The translations under genes and the position numbers were made by a program. From the NCBI GenBank assembly GCA_030539275.1, contig JAUNSK010000024.1, positions 1 through 61,457 of the forward strand: a stretch of DNA of 61,457 bases, given 5' to 3'. The number at the start of each line of letters is the position of its first letter. The stretch's first letter is position 1. A model generated the notes under the pieces. It was not told the origin of the DNA. It did no database searches and saw only the letters and a list, made by a program, of their open reading frames with translations. This document shows, piece after piece, positions 37,759 to 46,571 of the stretch. This DNA is from Oscillospiraceae bacterium. GTDB lineage: Bacteria > Bacillota > Clostridia > Oscillospirales > Ruminococcaceae.

Positions 37759-39125
37759 TTTTCGATCACGTCCGAATTTGTCAGATTTTTAAGCCAGAGA
37801 TGTTTCTGATAATGAATATAAACAGCAGGAAGCTTTACGATCTCGTCTATATTTATCATAACATATACAATAACAGGAGAAAGCCTGAATACAAATGCTG
37901 CCAGAAGGCCTATAGGCACTGTCACACACCACATGGTTATGCTGTCACATTTAAGGCCGAATTTTGAGTCACCGCCTGAAGGGAAAATTCCTGAAATAAC
38001 TGTCATATTCATTGCTTTTCCTACTACATAATATGAACTTACTACAAGCATTACTTTAAGATAACTCTGTGCTGTTTCGGAAATACTGCCGAAAAGCGGA
38101 ACAAAAGGAATAATGCATAAAATCAGACCGCCTGAAATAAATCCTCCAATAAGAGAGATCCTGCAGAGTCTGGAACCGTATTCCTTTGCTTTTTCGAGTG
38201 CTCCCCTTCCAAGCTCTGCACCTACCATAACGCTGCTTGCAGTTGCAATTCCCTGACATACACATATAGCAAGGTTCTTTATAATATTTGCAATAGAATT
38301 TGCTGCAGTTGCGTCACTTCCCAGATGTCCCAGAATTACTGAGTACATTGTAAATCCGATACCCCAGACAAGATTGTTTCCGAGTACAGGCCATGCATAC
38401 TTCCAGTAATCTTTTCTGAGCAGCTTGTCTGCGTGAAGAACATACTTAAGTCTTACCTTTATATGATCTTTTTTGAACATTACTATTGCTACCCAGATGA
38501 GTTCAACTGCTTTGGATACGCTTGTTGCAACACCCGCACCTGCAATGCCCATCTTAGGAAATCCTGCAAATCCGAAGATCAGCAGTGCGTTGAGTATTAT
38601 GTTAAGAATGACTGAAACTGAACTTATAACAGAGCTTTTTGCAGCCATAGAACAGTTTTTCATAATGCACAGATAGCTCTGTGACAACGCCAGGAAAAAG
38701 TACGATACTGCAACAGCACGCAGATACTGAGCACCGTTTGAGATAAGGATCTCATCAGATGCAAAAGATTTCATGATCAGCTGCGGACATGCAAATGCAG
38801 CTATAGAAAATACCAGAGAGACAAGCACCATTGCCCTGAGCCCTATACCAAGTATTTTCTCAACAGATTTTTTGTCCTTTATCCCCCAGTATTGTGCCGC
38901 AAGAATTGACATGCCACTGGATATTGCGAATACAAACAGTGAAAATACGAACTGGACCTGTCCGGCAAGTGATACTGCTGACAGTGCATCCTGATTTAGA
39001 AATCCGAGCATAACGGCATCGGTAACACTGACAAGTGCCATCATCATCTGCTGCAGCGATATCGGAATAACCAGCTTGAGCAGCTGGCTTCTGAATTCAT
39101 TTTGTGTCTTCATTTTCTTTTTCAT
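37737..39125 (-). CDS. MATE family efflux transporter
   Basis: This 462-residue membrane protein has twelve hydrophobic segments and the MATE pattern: LVIPISLQQMMMALVSVTDAVMLG at the start, with conserved polar residues in helix 1, AAQYWG near residue 75, and the pseudo-repeat beginning YWKYAWPVLGNNLVWGIGF. Such proteins export cationic drugs or metabolites with Na+ or H+ influx; the substrate is not predictable. The gene is convergent with the hybrid kinase and their stop codons overlap by 4 bases. Confidence 0.92.
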   Translation of the reverse strand: MKKKMKTQNEFRSQLLKLVIPISLQQMMMALVSVTDAVMLGFLNQDALSAVSLAGQVQFVFSLFVFAISSGMSILAAQYWGIKDKKSVEKILGIGLRAMVLVSLVFSIAAFACPQLIMKSFASDEILISNGAQYLRAVAVSYFFLALSQSYLCIMKNCSMAAKSSVISSVSVILNIILNALLIFGFAGFPKMGIAGAGVATSVSKAVELIWVAIVMFKKDHIKVRLKYVLHADKLLRKDYWKYAWPVLGNNLVWGIGFTMYSVILGHLGSDATAANSIANIIKNLAICVCQGIATASSVMVGAELGRGALEKAKEYGSRLCRISLIGGFISGGLILCIIPFVPLFGSISETAQSYLKVMLVVSSYYVVGKAMNMTVISGIFPSGGDSKFGLKCDSITMWCVTVPIGLLAAFVFRLSPVIVYVMINIDEIVKLPAVYIHYQKHLWLKNLTNSDVIEKKSAASV

Positions 39126-39362
39126 TTTTGATTGATACCTCTTTGCTCCAGAAATAATTAAAGCATCAGCTTTTATTGTATTATCATTATAATATGAATT
39201 ATTAGTCTTTTATATAATTATAGTACGTGTTTTTATAACAATAGTTTAAAAGCTGATCAAATACTGCTTCAGAGCATCTGTCAGGAAATATACGACAAAA
39301 CCATAGTAATAATGTGCAAAATAAATGACCCGTAAGCTAAATGCATTACAAGTCATTTAATT

Positions 39363-39644
39363 TTATCTTATAAATAATAGATATACTGTAACTGCCTCAA
39401 TAACAAATATCAAAGGCAGAGAAATCCGAAACTTCATCTTTCTTGTTTTATGATGAAAACAAAACATTCCGCAAAATGCTCCAATTATTCCAAACGCAGC
39501 TGATATAATCAGCGCAGCCTCAGAAATTCTCCATTTTTTGTGCACAGCTTTGTACTTATCTATTCCATACATTGAAAAAGAAATAATATTGATTATTAAA
39601 TAAATAAAAATCAGGCACCAGTTTTCGGTCAACCATTGTGTCAT
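39363..39644 (-). CDS. DUF1294 small membrane protein
   Basis: A 93-residue protein with three to four hydrophobic helices and the DUF1294 pattern: MYGIDKYKAVHKKWRISEAA, then GAFCGMFCFHHKTRKMKFR. The function of the family is unknown. GGAGG lies 13 bases ahead of the ATG, a little far. It stands alone, with non-coding gaps of 237 bases on its right and 234 on its left, neither showing further genes. Confidence 0.85.
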   Translation of the reverse strand: MTQWLTENWCLIFIYLIINIISFSMYGIDKYKAVHKKWRISEAALIISAAFGIIGAFCGMFCFHHKTRKMKFRISLPLIFVIEAVTVYLLFIR

Positions 39645-39821
39645 AACTATGTAATTCCTCCGGTTTCAGTTTTATTTACATTAAGTATAACATTTACTGC
39701 AATTTCAGTCAATGCACAATCCGGTATTACACAGTCATGTCATTGTGCTCAGATGAATAATAATCACTGTTTTGCCAGCCTTCTGTATTAAGCGGCGTCT
39801 TAACGCCGAATGTCTCACTGC

Positions 39822-39856
39822 AAAAAAAATTCTCCCTGAAATCAGGAGAATTTTTT
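39822..39856 (-). terminator. Terminator after the SseB-like gene
   Basis: Arms AAATTCTCCCTG and CAGGAGAATTT pair with one bulged base and are flanked by runs of A and T, so the hairpin could act on both strands. A second small GC hairpin (CGGCGT-CTTA-ACGCCG) lies at 39792-39807. Confidence 0.75.
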
Positions 39857-39878
39857 ATTTTGTACGCTCTGATATTTT

Positions 39879-40910
39879 TCAGTTTTCAAAACTATCCGGT
39901 ATATGACTGAAATCTGTTTCGCCGACTATATCCTCCAGATATGAACTGATTCTGCTCCTTGTAAGCTTATCAAGTCTGACAGGAACGCCGTTTGGATTAA
40001 TTACGGCACCACCGGTGCAGTGATCACACATTATCTCAAGTCTTTTATAACCTGTGACCAGACCGCCCCATTCGTCAGTATTGTACATTTTTCGAAACTC
40101 GTTCCAGTCAGTAAATACAGGGATCCAGCTTGTATTATCCTCCTGATTTACTATATTTGCAATTGCGATATTTGTCGGATCCGTCACCTCCCGTACTTCA
40201 CCCGGCGCCGGCATGGCAGCTGACTTATCGTTATTTTTATATGGGATAAGGAAATTTGCTTTTGTAATACACCCCATCATATTATTTTCAAGCATCGGCA
40301 TAAGCTTGTCATCTTTTTTCATAATTCCTGCTCTGTATCCGTTTTCAAAATACTGAAGAATACTGCAGAAAAGTTCCGGGTTTGTAAGATCAGATCTGAT
40401 TTCTGTGCTGCTTTTTTCTTTTTCAGCAGCTGACGATGACAGAGCTTTTGTATTTACAGTTACATTGAAAACACCGTTATCTATAAGAAGCTTATCTATT
40501 CCGTAAATATTACGCATCAGACCTATAGTCTGTCCGATCCTGTTTTGTTCAACTTCTACCGGGTATACTGCAATCAGCATATTCATATAGTACTCTGCTG
40601 CCTTGTCAGCGAGTTCTTTCTGAGAAAACAGCCATGCGCATCCTCTGTCATCAACATGAGGATATTTCGTTGCCTTATTGTAAGCAACATAAATCTTTTC
40701 GCATGAATACAGCTTTGAAATTATCATTCTGAATACAAATGTCTGTGCTTTTTTGTACTCCGGCTTGTCAGGCTTACCCTTTATTTCATCACCCAGGAGA
40801 TAATAAATATATATTGTCTCCTGTACATTCATTCCTTCAAAACCTTTTTCCTGAGCCTCACAGTTTTCCAGGAGGCCCTTTACCAGTTCTTTATTTTTGT
40901 TCTCGTCCAT
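39879..40910 (-). CDS. SseB-domain protein of unknown role
   Basis: This 343-residue cytoplasmic protein has a helical N-terminal half (about 1-150). The C-terminal half matches the SseB N-terminal fold seen in many Firmicutes and enterobacteria: FLIPYKNND, SWIPVFTDWNEFRKMY and GGAVINPNGVPVRLD. The SseB family is poorly understood outside enterobacterial secretion, and no secretion genes are nearby. It lies 17 bases after hflX on the same strand, suggesting co-transcription. GGGAG precedes the ATG. Confidence 0.7.
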   Translation of the reverse strand: MDENKNKELVKGLLENCEAQEKGFEGMNVQETIYIYYLLGDEIKGKPDKPEYKKAQTFVFRMIISKLYSCEKIYVAYNKATKYPHVDDRGCAWLFSQKELADKAAEYYMNMLIAVYPVEVEQNRIGQTIGLMRNIYGIDKLLIDNGVFNVTVNTKALSSSAAEKEKSSTEIRSDLTNPELFCSILQYFENGYRAGIMKKDDKLMPMLENNMMGCITKANFLIPYKNNDKSAAMPAPGEVREVTDPTNIAIANIVNQEDNTSWIPVFTDWNEFRKMYNTDEWGGLVTGYKRLEIMCDHCTGGAVINPNGVPVRLDKLTRSRISSYLEDIVGETDFSHIPDSFEN

Positions 40911-40927
40911 CTGTCACATCTCCCTAA

Positions 40928-42172
40928 CTAATCATTAATGATATACTGACTGCACAGTTTCTGAAGCTTTATGTCTACAAGTGCCTGAGTTTTAATTCCC
41001 TCCAGCGTATATTCCTCACTGAGTATCTTTCCGTTTTCTCTTATTTTGTTTATTATATTTGCATCCGAATATGGAATACAGAGATTCATATTTTTTGATG
41101 TCTGAGGCAGGTTTTCTGTTATACATCTGATAAGCTCATCGAAACCTGTTTTATTAAGAGCCGAAATTCTGACGCATGGCAGATCCTTTGGAAGTGATAT
41201 TGCATTACACTGCTTGTCACATTTGTTAAAAACATATATATGTGGTGTATCACTGCATTTAAGCTCTTCAAGAAGATCCTGTGTGACCATTATCTGTTCA
41301 TTTGCTTCATCACTGGATGAATCAATGACTTCAATAATAATATCAGCATCAGCTGCTTCCTCAAGAGTTGACTTAAATGCCTCAACAAGATTATGCGGAA
41401 GACGTCTTATCAGCCCAACAGTATCTATGAGCATAACTGAACGTCCGTCCGGAAGTTCTATTGAACGTGATGTGGTATCAAGAGTTGCGAAAAGCTTGTT
41501 TTCAGCAAGTACGCCCGCCTGTGTCAGAGCATTAAGGAGCGTTGACTTTCCGACATTTGTATAGCCTACTATTGCTGCTGTCAGGATATTGTCCTTTTTT
41601 CTTCTTGCCCTTTGTCTTTCACGTCTTTCCTTAAGCTCTGAAAGCTCCTCTTCGAGCACTGCTATCCTGCGTCTGATATGTCTTTTATCTGTTTCAAGCT
41701 TTGTTTCACCAGGACCCTTGGCACCGATTCCGCCTCCCATACGGGACATCTCTATGCCCATACCTGTAAGTCTCGGGAGTCTGTACTTCTGCAGTGCTAG
41801 TTCTACCTGAAGCTTACCCTCGCTGCTTCTTGCCCTGCCGGCAAATATATCAAGAATAAGCATTGTTCTGTCTATAGTTCTGATATTAGTTATCTCTTCG
41901 ATATTTCTTATCTGTGTTGCTGAAAGCTCATGATCAAACACGATAAGCTGTGCATCCAGATTTACGCAGGCTTCTGCAAGTTCCTCAAGACGTCCTGTGC
42001 CTATGCACGTTCCCGCATCAAATGCCGGTCTTTTCTGAACGATAGTTCCTACCACGCATCCGCCTGCAGTCTGAGTCAGTTCCTCAAGTTCCCTTAATGA
42101 ACTATCCATATCATATTCGCCTGTATCCGCTGCTGCAAGTATTACATTGGTTATTTTCTCTTCGTTGTTCAT
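40928..42172 (-). CDS. hflX: GTPase HflX
   Basis: HflX is a ribosome-associated GTPase that splits stalled or hibernating ribosomes under stress. The 414-residue protein has the N-terminal HflX domain with GTIVQKRPAFDAGTCIGTGRLEEL, the Gly-rich GMGIEMSRMGGGIGAKGPGE followed by TKLETDKR, a coiled coil, and the GTPase motifs GYTNVGKST, DTVGLIRRLP and NKCDK. The second ATG at 42172 is preferred because AAAGGG stands seven bases ahead; the ATG at 42178 is almost on top of that site. Confidence 0.94.
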   Translation of the reverse strand: MNNEEKITNVILAAADTGEYDMDSSLRELEELTQTAGGCVVGTIVQKRPAFDAGTCIGTGRLEELAEACVNLDAQLIVFDHELSATQIRNIEEITNIRTIDRTMLILDIFAGRARSSEGKLQVELALQKYRLPRLTGMGIEMSRMGGGIGAKGPGETKLETDKRHIRRRIAVLEEELSELKERRERQRARRKKDNILTAAIVGYTNVGKSTLLNALTQAGVLAENKLFATLDTTSRSIELPDGRSVMLIDTVGLIRRLPHNLVEAFKSTLEEAADADIIIEVIDSSSDEANEQIMVTQDLLEELKCSDTPHIYVFNKCDKQCNAISLPKDLPCVRISALNKTGFDELIRCITENLPQTSKNMNLCIPYSDANIINKIRENGKILSEEYTLEGIKTQALVDIKLQKLCSQYIIND

Positions 42173-42197
42173 CAACATACCCTTTCATAAACAAATG

Positions 42198-42228
42198 CAG
42201 CAGCTATCGCCGGCGGCGACAACTGCTG
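42198..42228. terminator. GC-rich hairpin between the acyl-CoA synthetase and hflX
   Basis: Nested arms CAGCAG/CTGCTG and TCGCC/GGCGA form a stable hairpin 8 bases past the synthetase stop. On the transcribed strand only ATTTG follows, so termination is likely partial. Confidence 0.45.
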
Positions 42229-42235
42229 GAATTTT

Positions 42236-43906
42236 TTACTGAGCCTTTTCGTCAGCTTTTCTTATCTGCGCTCTCTTGATCTTACCGCCTACTGTCTTCG
42301 GGAGTTCATCAACATATTCAATTACACGCGGATATTTATAAGGTGCTGTAACCTTCTTAACGTAATTCTGAAGTTCCTTTGTGAGTTCAGGAGTTCCCTC
42401 AAAACCCTTTGCAAGAACTACTGTTGCCTTAACTATCTGTCCTCTGATCGGATCAGGAACAGCAGTAATAGCACATTCAACTACAGATGGATGCTCAAGA
42501 AGCGCACTTTCAACTTCAAAAGGTCCGATTCTGTAACCGGAACACTTGATAACGTCATCATTTCTTCCTACAAACCAGAAGTGTCCGTTGCTGTCTCGCC
42601 ATGCAACATCACCTGTATCATAGTTTTCGCCGCCAAGAACGTTTTTAGTCATTTCTTCATTCTGATAATATCCTACAAATAATCCGGTAGGAAGTCCCTT
42701 ATCGATTCCTGATACAACTATTGTTCCTTCTTCACCGTCTTCACAGAGTTTGCCTTCATTATTGATGAGCTGTATGTTATAAAGAGGAGACGGCTTGCCG
42801 GTTGAACCCGGTTTTGGTTCAAACCACTGGAAGTTTGCAATAAGTACAGTACTCTCTGTCTGACCAAATCCCTCATACATCTTCTTGCCGGTAAGCTGAT
42901 ACCACTTGTTGAATACCTCAGGGTTAAGCGGTTCACCAGCTATGCAGTAATGCTCGATACTGCTCAGATCATATTTAGATACATCTTCCTGAAGCATAAA
43001 TCTGTACATTGTTGGAGGTGCACAGAATGTTGTGAGCTTGTACTGTGACATCTTTTCGAGCAGATGCGCTGGTACAAACTTCTCCATATCATATGCAAAT
43101 ATAACTGCACCGCAGATCCACTGACCATAGATCTTTCCCCAGCCGAACTTTGCCCAGCCTGAATCGGAAACGCTCATATGCAGTTTGTTTTCCTGAACCT
43201 GCTGCCAGTACTTTGCAGTTACTATATGACCAAGCGGATGTGCATAATTATGACAAACCATTTTAGGCATGCCTGTAGTTCCTGATGTAAAATAAACCTG
43301 CATGATATCAGTGCTTTTTGTAGCATCTTCGCCTGTAGGTCTTTCAAGTGTATCAGGGAAATCTTCAATAGCTTTATTGAAGTTGATCCAGCCATCTTTA
43401 TCCAGATTGTCAACAATGAGCTTTGTTTTAAGTGTTTTTGTTTCCTCAACTGCAGCCTCAACCTGACTGATAACAAATTTGTCATCAACACATACTATAG
43501 TTGATACATTTGCAGCATCTGCTCTGTAAACTATATCCTTCTTTGTAAGAAGAAGAGTGCCCGGAATAAATATTACACCAAGCTTCTGAAGAGCCACTGC
43601 ACATATCCAGTATTCCCAGCGTCTGCGCAGAATAAGCATAACAACATCGCCCTTTTTCAGTCCGAGTGATTTGAAATAATTGGCAGCCTTATTTGAAAGA
43701 CGTGATATCTCATCAAATGTAAAAGTTTTTTCATGTCCGAAATCATCACACCATACAAGAGCCTTTTTATTCTTATCCTGTTTAGCCCATTCATCCACTA
43801 TATCAAAACCAAAATTAAAGTATTCAGGTACATTAACTTTATAATTCTCTTTAAAGTCTTCATAACTTTCAAATTCTATTCTTGGTAAATATTTATCCAG
43901 TAACAT
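42236..43906 (-). CDS. AMP-dependent acyl-CoA synthetase/ligase
   Basis: This 556-residue enzyme of the ANL superfamily activates a carboxylic acid as acyl-AMP and then acyl-CoA. Motifs: YFTSGTTGMPKM (P-loop), YEGFGQTES, YDTGDVAW, the hinge KCSGYRIGPFEVE and the catalytic Lys in GGKIKR. The sequence resembles acetyl-/medium-chain acyl-CoA synthetases rather than long-chain types; the substrate is uncertain. I use the ATG at 43906 (MLLDKYLPRIEF); a TTG four codons earlier lies against the AGAAGG site. It lies just downstream of an HTH-cupin regulator, a pair often seen together in gut Firmicutes. Confidence 0.88.
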   Translation of the reverse strand: MLLDKYLPRIEFESYEDFKENYKVNVPEYFNFGFDIVDEWAKQDKNKKALVWCDDFGHEKTFTFDEISRLSNKAANYFKSLGLKKGDVVMLILRRRWEYWICAVALQKLGVIFIPGTLLLTKKDIVYRADAANVSTIVCVDDKFVISQVEAAVEETKTLKTKLIVDNLDKDGWINFNKAIEDFPDTLERPTGEDATKSTDIMQVYFTSGTTGMPKMVCHNYAHPLGHIVTAKYWQQVQENKLHMSVSDSGWAKFGWGKIYGQWICGAVIFAYDMEKFVPAHLLEKMSQYKLTTFCAPPTMYRFMLQEDVSKYDLSSIEHYCIAGEPLNPEVFNKWYQLTGKKMYEGFGQTESTVLIANFQWFEPKPGSTGKPSPLYNIQLINNEGKLCEDGEEGTIVVSGIDKGLPTGLFVGYYQNEEMTKNVLGGENYDTGDVAWRDSNGHFWFVGRNDDVIKCSGYRIGPFEVESALLEHPSVVECAITAVPDPIRGQIVKATVVLAKGFEGTPELTKELQNYVKKVTAPYKYPRVIEYVDELPKTVGGKIKRAQIRKADEKAQ

Positions 43907-43930
43907 CGCTTTACACAACCTTCTCTTTTA

Positions 43931-44482
43931 TTATTCACTGATTACAGTTAAAAATCTTGCTTTTTCATCGCCTGAACATGCCTGCTTATGATTGAGTCTT
44001 GCATTGAAGTAGACTGAATCACCAGGTTTTAGAATATACACCTTTCCTTCAATTTCAAATACAATTTCGCCTTCAAGTACAAGGTTGAACTCCTGTCCGG
44101 GATGTGAAACAGGCTTTGCTGACTCGTCATGAGGATCCAGAGTGATCAGCAGAGGCTGCATGATCTTGTTTGAATACTTATATGCAAGGTCTTCAAATCT
44201 GTAACCCGGGTATCTGTCAATTTCCTTACCCTGACCTCTTCTGACAATATGATAGGTGTCAAGTCTGGAAGGAGTGCCCGTAATAATCTCATTGAAATCA
44301 ACTTTAAATTTCTTTGAAATATCATAAATAACACTAATCGGAATATCCTCGCCAGTCTCCTCATACGCCCTGTATTTGACGGGATCGACGTTTAGTGCCT
44401 CAGCCATCTGATCGACTGAATAATCACATGACTCTCTTAGTTCTCTTATTCTGTCTGCAATTTCATTAATTTCATTTTTCAT
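43931..44482 (-). CDS. HTH-cupin transcriptional regulator
   Basis: This 183-residue protein has an N-terminal XRE-type helix-turn-helix (about 5-62: IRELRESCDYSVDQMAEALNV) and a C-terminal cupin_2 domain (about 110-180: HPGQEFNLVLEGEIVFEIEG and ILKPGDSVYFNARLNHKQ). Such proteins sense a small ligand through the cupin barrel. It ends 12 bases before the downstream TTG of the acyl-CoA synthetase region, so the likely target or functional partner is that gene. Confidence 0.9.
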   Translation of the reverse strand: MKNEINEIADRIRELRESCDYSVDQMAEALNVDPVKYRAYEETGEDIPISVIYDISKKFKVDFNEIITGTPSRLDTYHIVRRGQGKEIDRYPGYRFEDLAYKYSNKIMQPLLITLDPHDESAKPVSHPGQEFNLVLEGEIVFEIEGKVYILKPGDSVYFNARLNHKQACSGDEKARFLTVISE

Positions 44483-44507
44483 AAGCTTACCCTCCAGTTA
44501 TAAAATT

Positions 44508-45143
44508 TTATTTATTTGAATCATCAAAGATACTGCTGTCTTCATAAACCCTTGCAACATCTCCATGACAATCAACTTCAATCTTCTGACGGTTATACAG
44601 CATAAGTATCAGCAGATAAAACAGAATATACGAAAATGCATTCACCAGAACACTGGCATATACCCTGACTTTGTAAACAATTGAAAAGCTTCCCAAAAGC
44701 ATAATTACCGCAGATACTGCACAACAGACCTGCAGACATGTTTTTTTTGTTTCAAGTTCCATATACAGCATTACTATTACTGCTGATACGATGCAATGAC
44801 CAATAATTAATACCTTTGATGCCGGTTTATAAAAATCCTCAGCATCAATAATATTAAAGTCACATATCATAATTGCAAATTCCATGACAAAATAAATGCA
44901 AATTCCGATCTTTAAAAGCAACCTGTCACGAAGTCTGGCTATGTACCCCATAACAGAGGCAAGCATCAGGATAAATCCGCTTACCTCTATTGTGTATGCT
45001 GCAGTTTCAACCGGCTTTATTATGTTGTTGGATTTTACATAGTACGAGTAGTAGATCATTGTTATTATGATAAACAACACAAATGAGATATTTGCCAGTA
45101 GTCCTAAAATTGTGTATCCCTTAAATGTATTAATCTTGTTCAT
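44508..45143 (-). CDS. Multi-spanning membrane protein of unknown function
   Basis: The 211-residue protein has six or seven hydrophobic helices separated by very short loops, with a charged cytoplasmic tail (IEVDCHGDVARVYEDSSIFD). I do not recognise a family; the layout is reminiscent of small 7TM sensor or signalling membrane domains without an output domain. It lies between purD and the HTH-cupin gene, 25-27 bases from each, on the same strand. Confidence 0.7.
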   Translation of the reverse strand: MNKINTFKGYTILGLLANISFVLFIIITMIYYSYYVKSNNIIKPVETAAYTIEVSGFILMLASVMGYIARLRDRLLLKIGICIYFVMEFAIMICDFNIIDAEDFYKPASKVLIIGHCIVSAVIVMLYMELETKKTCLQVCCAVSAVIMLLGSFSIVYKVRVYASVLVNAFSYILFYLLILMLYNRQKIEVDCHGDVARVYEDSSIFDDSNK

Positions 45144-45170
45144 GCAGCACCACCAATGACAAATGCAGCA

Positions 45171-46457
45171 TTATGAATTGTCAGCCATTAGGGCGCGTTT
45201 TCCGATATCCCTGCGGTAATGACACTTGTCAAAGCTGATCTTTTCTACTGCACTGTAAGCTGTGTCAAGAGCAGCTTTAAGATTTTCGCCTGTTGCTGTC
45301 ACATTAAGAACTCTGCCGCCTGCAGTATAGAAGCAGCCATCATCATACCTGGTACCGGCATGATATACAAACACATTTTCTGCCTGTCCCATGGCATCAA
45401 GTCCGTCTATCTTAAGACCTGTTTCATATTTTTTAGGATATCCTCCGCTTGCTATAACAACACATGCAGCAGCTTCGTTTTTCCACCTGATATCTATATC
45501 ACTTAAGTTTTCATTATATATAGCCATCATTATATCGATAATATCTGTCTCAAGCAGAGGAAGTACTACCTGCGTTTCAGGATCACCGAATCTGCAGTTG
45601 TACTCAATGACCTTTGGTCCGTCAGATGTAAGCATAAGTCCGAAATAGAGACATCCCTTAAACCTTCTGTTTTCAGAGTTCATAGCGTTGATAGTCGGAA
45701 GGAATATTTTTTCCATGCATTCATCTGCTATCTTGTCTGTATAATAAGGATTCGGTGCTATTGTACCCATTCCGCCTGTGTTGAGACCGAGATCTCCGTC
45801 GAGAGCTCTCTTGTGATCCATAGATGAGACCATCGGTTTGACAGCTATACCGTCTGTAAAGCAGAGTACCGATACTTCAGGACCTGTAAGAAATTCTTCA
45901 ACAACGACCTGAGAACCGCTTTCACCGAATACTTTATCTTCCATGATTGACTTGACAGCATCCTGTGCTTCTTCAAGATTCTGAGCTATAACTACACCTT
46001 TGCCCAGAGCCAGACCGTCAGCTTTGATTACAACAGGATATTTATCTGTATCTGTAATATACTTCAGAACATCTGCAGGATCATTGAAAACTTCATATCC
46101 GGCAGTCGGGATATTGTATTTTTTCATAAGATCCTTGGAAAACACTTTGCTTCCCTCAATTATAGCTGCAGCCTTGTCAGGACCAAATGTAACAAAACCA
46201 GCTTCGTTCAAGGCATCAACCATTCCGAGAACGAGGGGATCATCAGGTGCCACGACGACAAGATCCGGTCTGAGCTTTTTTGCTAGTGAAACGACTCCAT
46301 CAATATCAGTAGCTTTTACGCCAAAACCTGTTTGCGCATACTGTGATATTCCCCCGTTTCCGGGTGTACAGAATATCTTGTCAACCTTTTTGCTCTGTGA
46401 AATTTTCATTACAAGAGCGTGTTCACGGCCGCCGCCGCCAATTACCAGAACATTCAT
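45171..46457 (-). CDS. purD: Phosphoribosylamine-glycine ligase
   Basis: PurD (GARS) joins glycine to phosphoribosylamine with ATP, step two of purine synthesis. The 428-residue protein begins MNVLVIGGGGREHALVMKI and has the ATP-grasp pattern (PVVIKADGLALGKGVVIA, VVEEFLTGPEVSVLCF) and LYFGLMLTSDGPKVIEYN followed by RFGDPETQVVLP. It is the monofunctional form. It is the last clear purine gene of the operon; a stable intercistronic hairpin separates it from purH. Confidence 0.96.
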   Translation of the reverse strand: MNVLVIGGGGREHALVMKISQSKKVDKIFCTPGNGGISQYAQTGFGVKATDIDGVVSLAKKLRPDLVVVAPDDPLVLGMVDALNEAGFVTFGPDKAAAIIEGSKVFSKDLMKKYNIPTAGYEVFNDPADVLKYITDTDKYPVVIKADGLALGKGVVIAQNLEEAQDAVKSIMEDKVFGESGSQVVVEEFLTGPEVSVLCFTDGIAVKPMVSSMDHKRALDGDLGLNTGGMGTIAPNPYYTDKIADECMEKIFLPTINAMNSENRRFKGCLYFGLMLTSDGPKVIEYNCRFGDPETQVVLPLLETDIIDIMMAIYNENLSDIDIRWKNEAAACVVIASGGYPKKYETGLKIDGLDAMGQAENVFVYHAGTRYDDGCFYTAGGRVLNVTATGENLKAALDTAYSAVEKISFDKCHYRRDIGKRALMADNS

Positions 46458-46495
46458 TTTGATACCCTCCGAAAAAAAAGTGTAAATATGCTAAT

Positions 46496-46542
46496 ATCGC
46501 AAATGTACTTAAAGATCATTATCTTACTACTACATTTGCGAT
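46496..46542 (-). promoter_or_regulatory. Intercistronic hairpin between purH and purD
   Basis: Perfect 12-base arms ATCGCAAATGTA and TACATTTGCGAT enclose a 23-base loop in the 114-base gap. No U tract follows on the transcribed strand. Possible roles are RNA stability or partial attenuation inside the operon. Confidence 0.45.
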
Positions 46543-46571
46543 ACAACAAAAACAAATATTAATTTATTATA

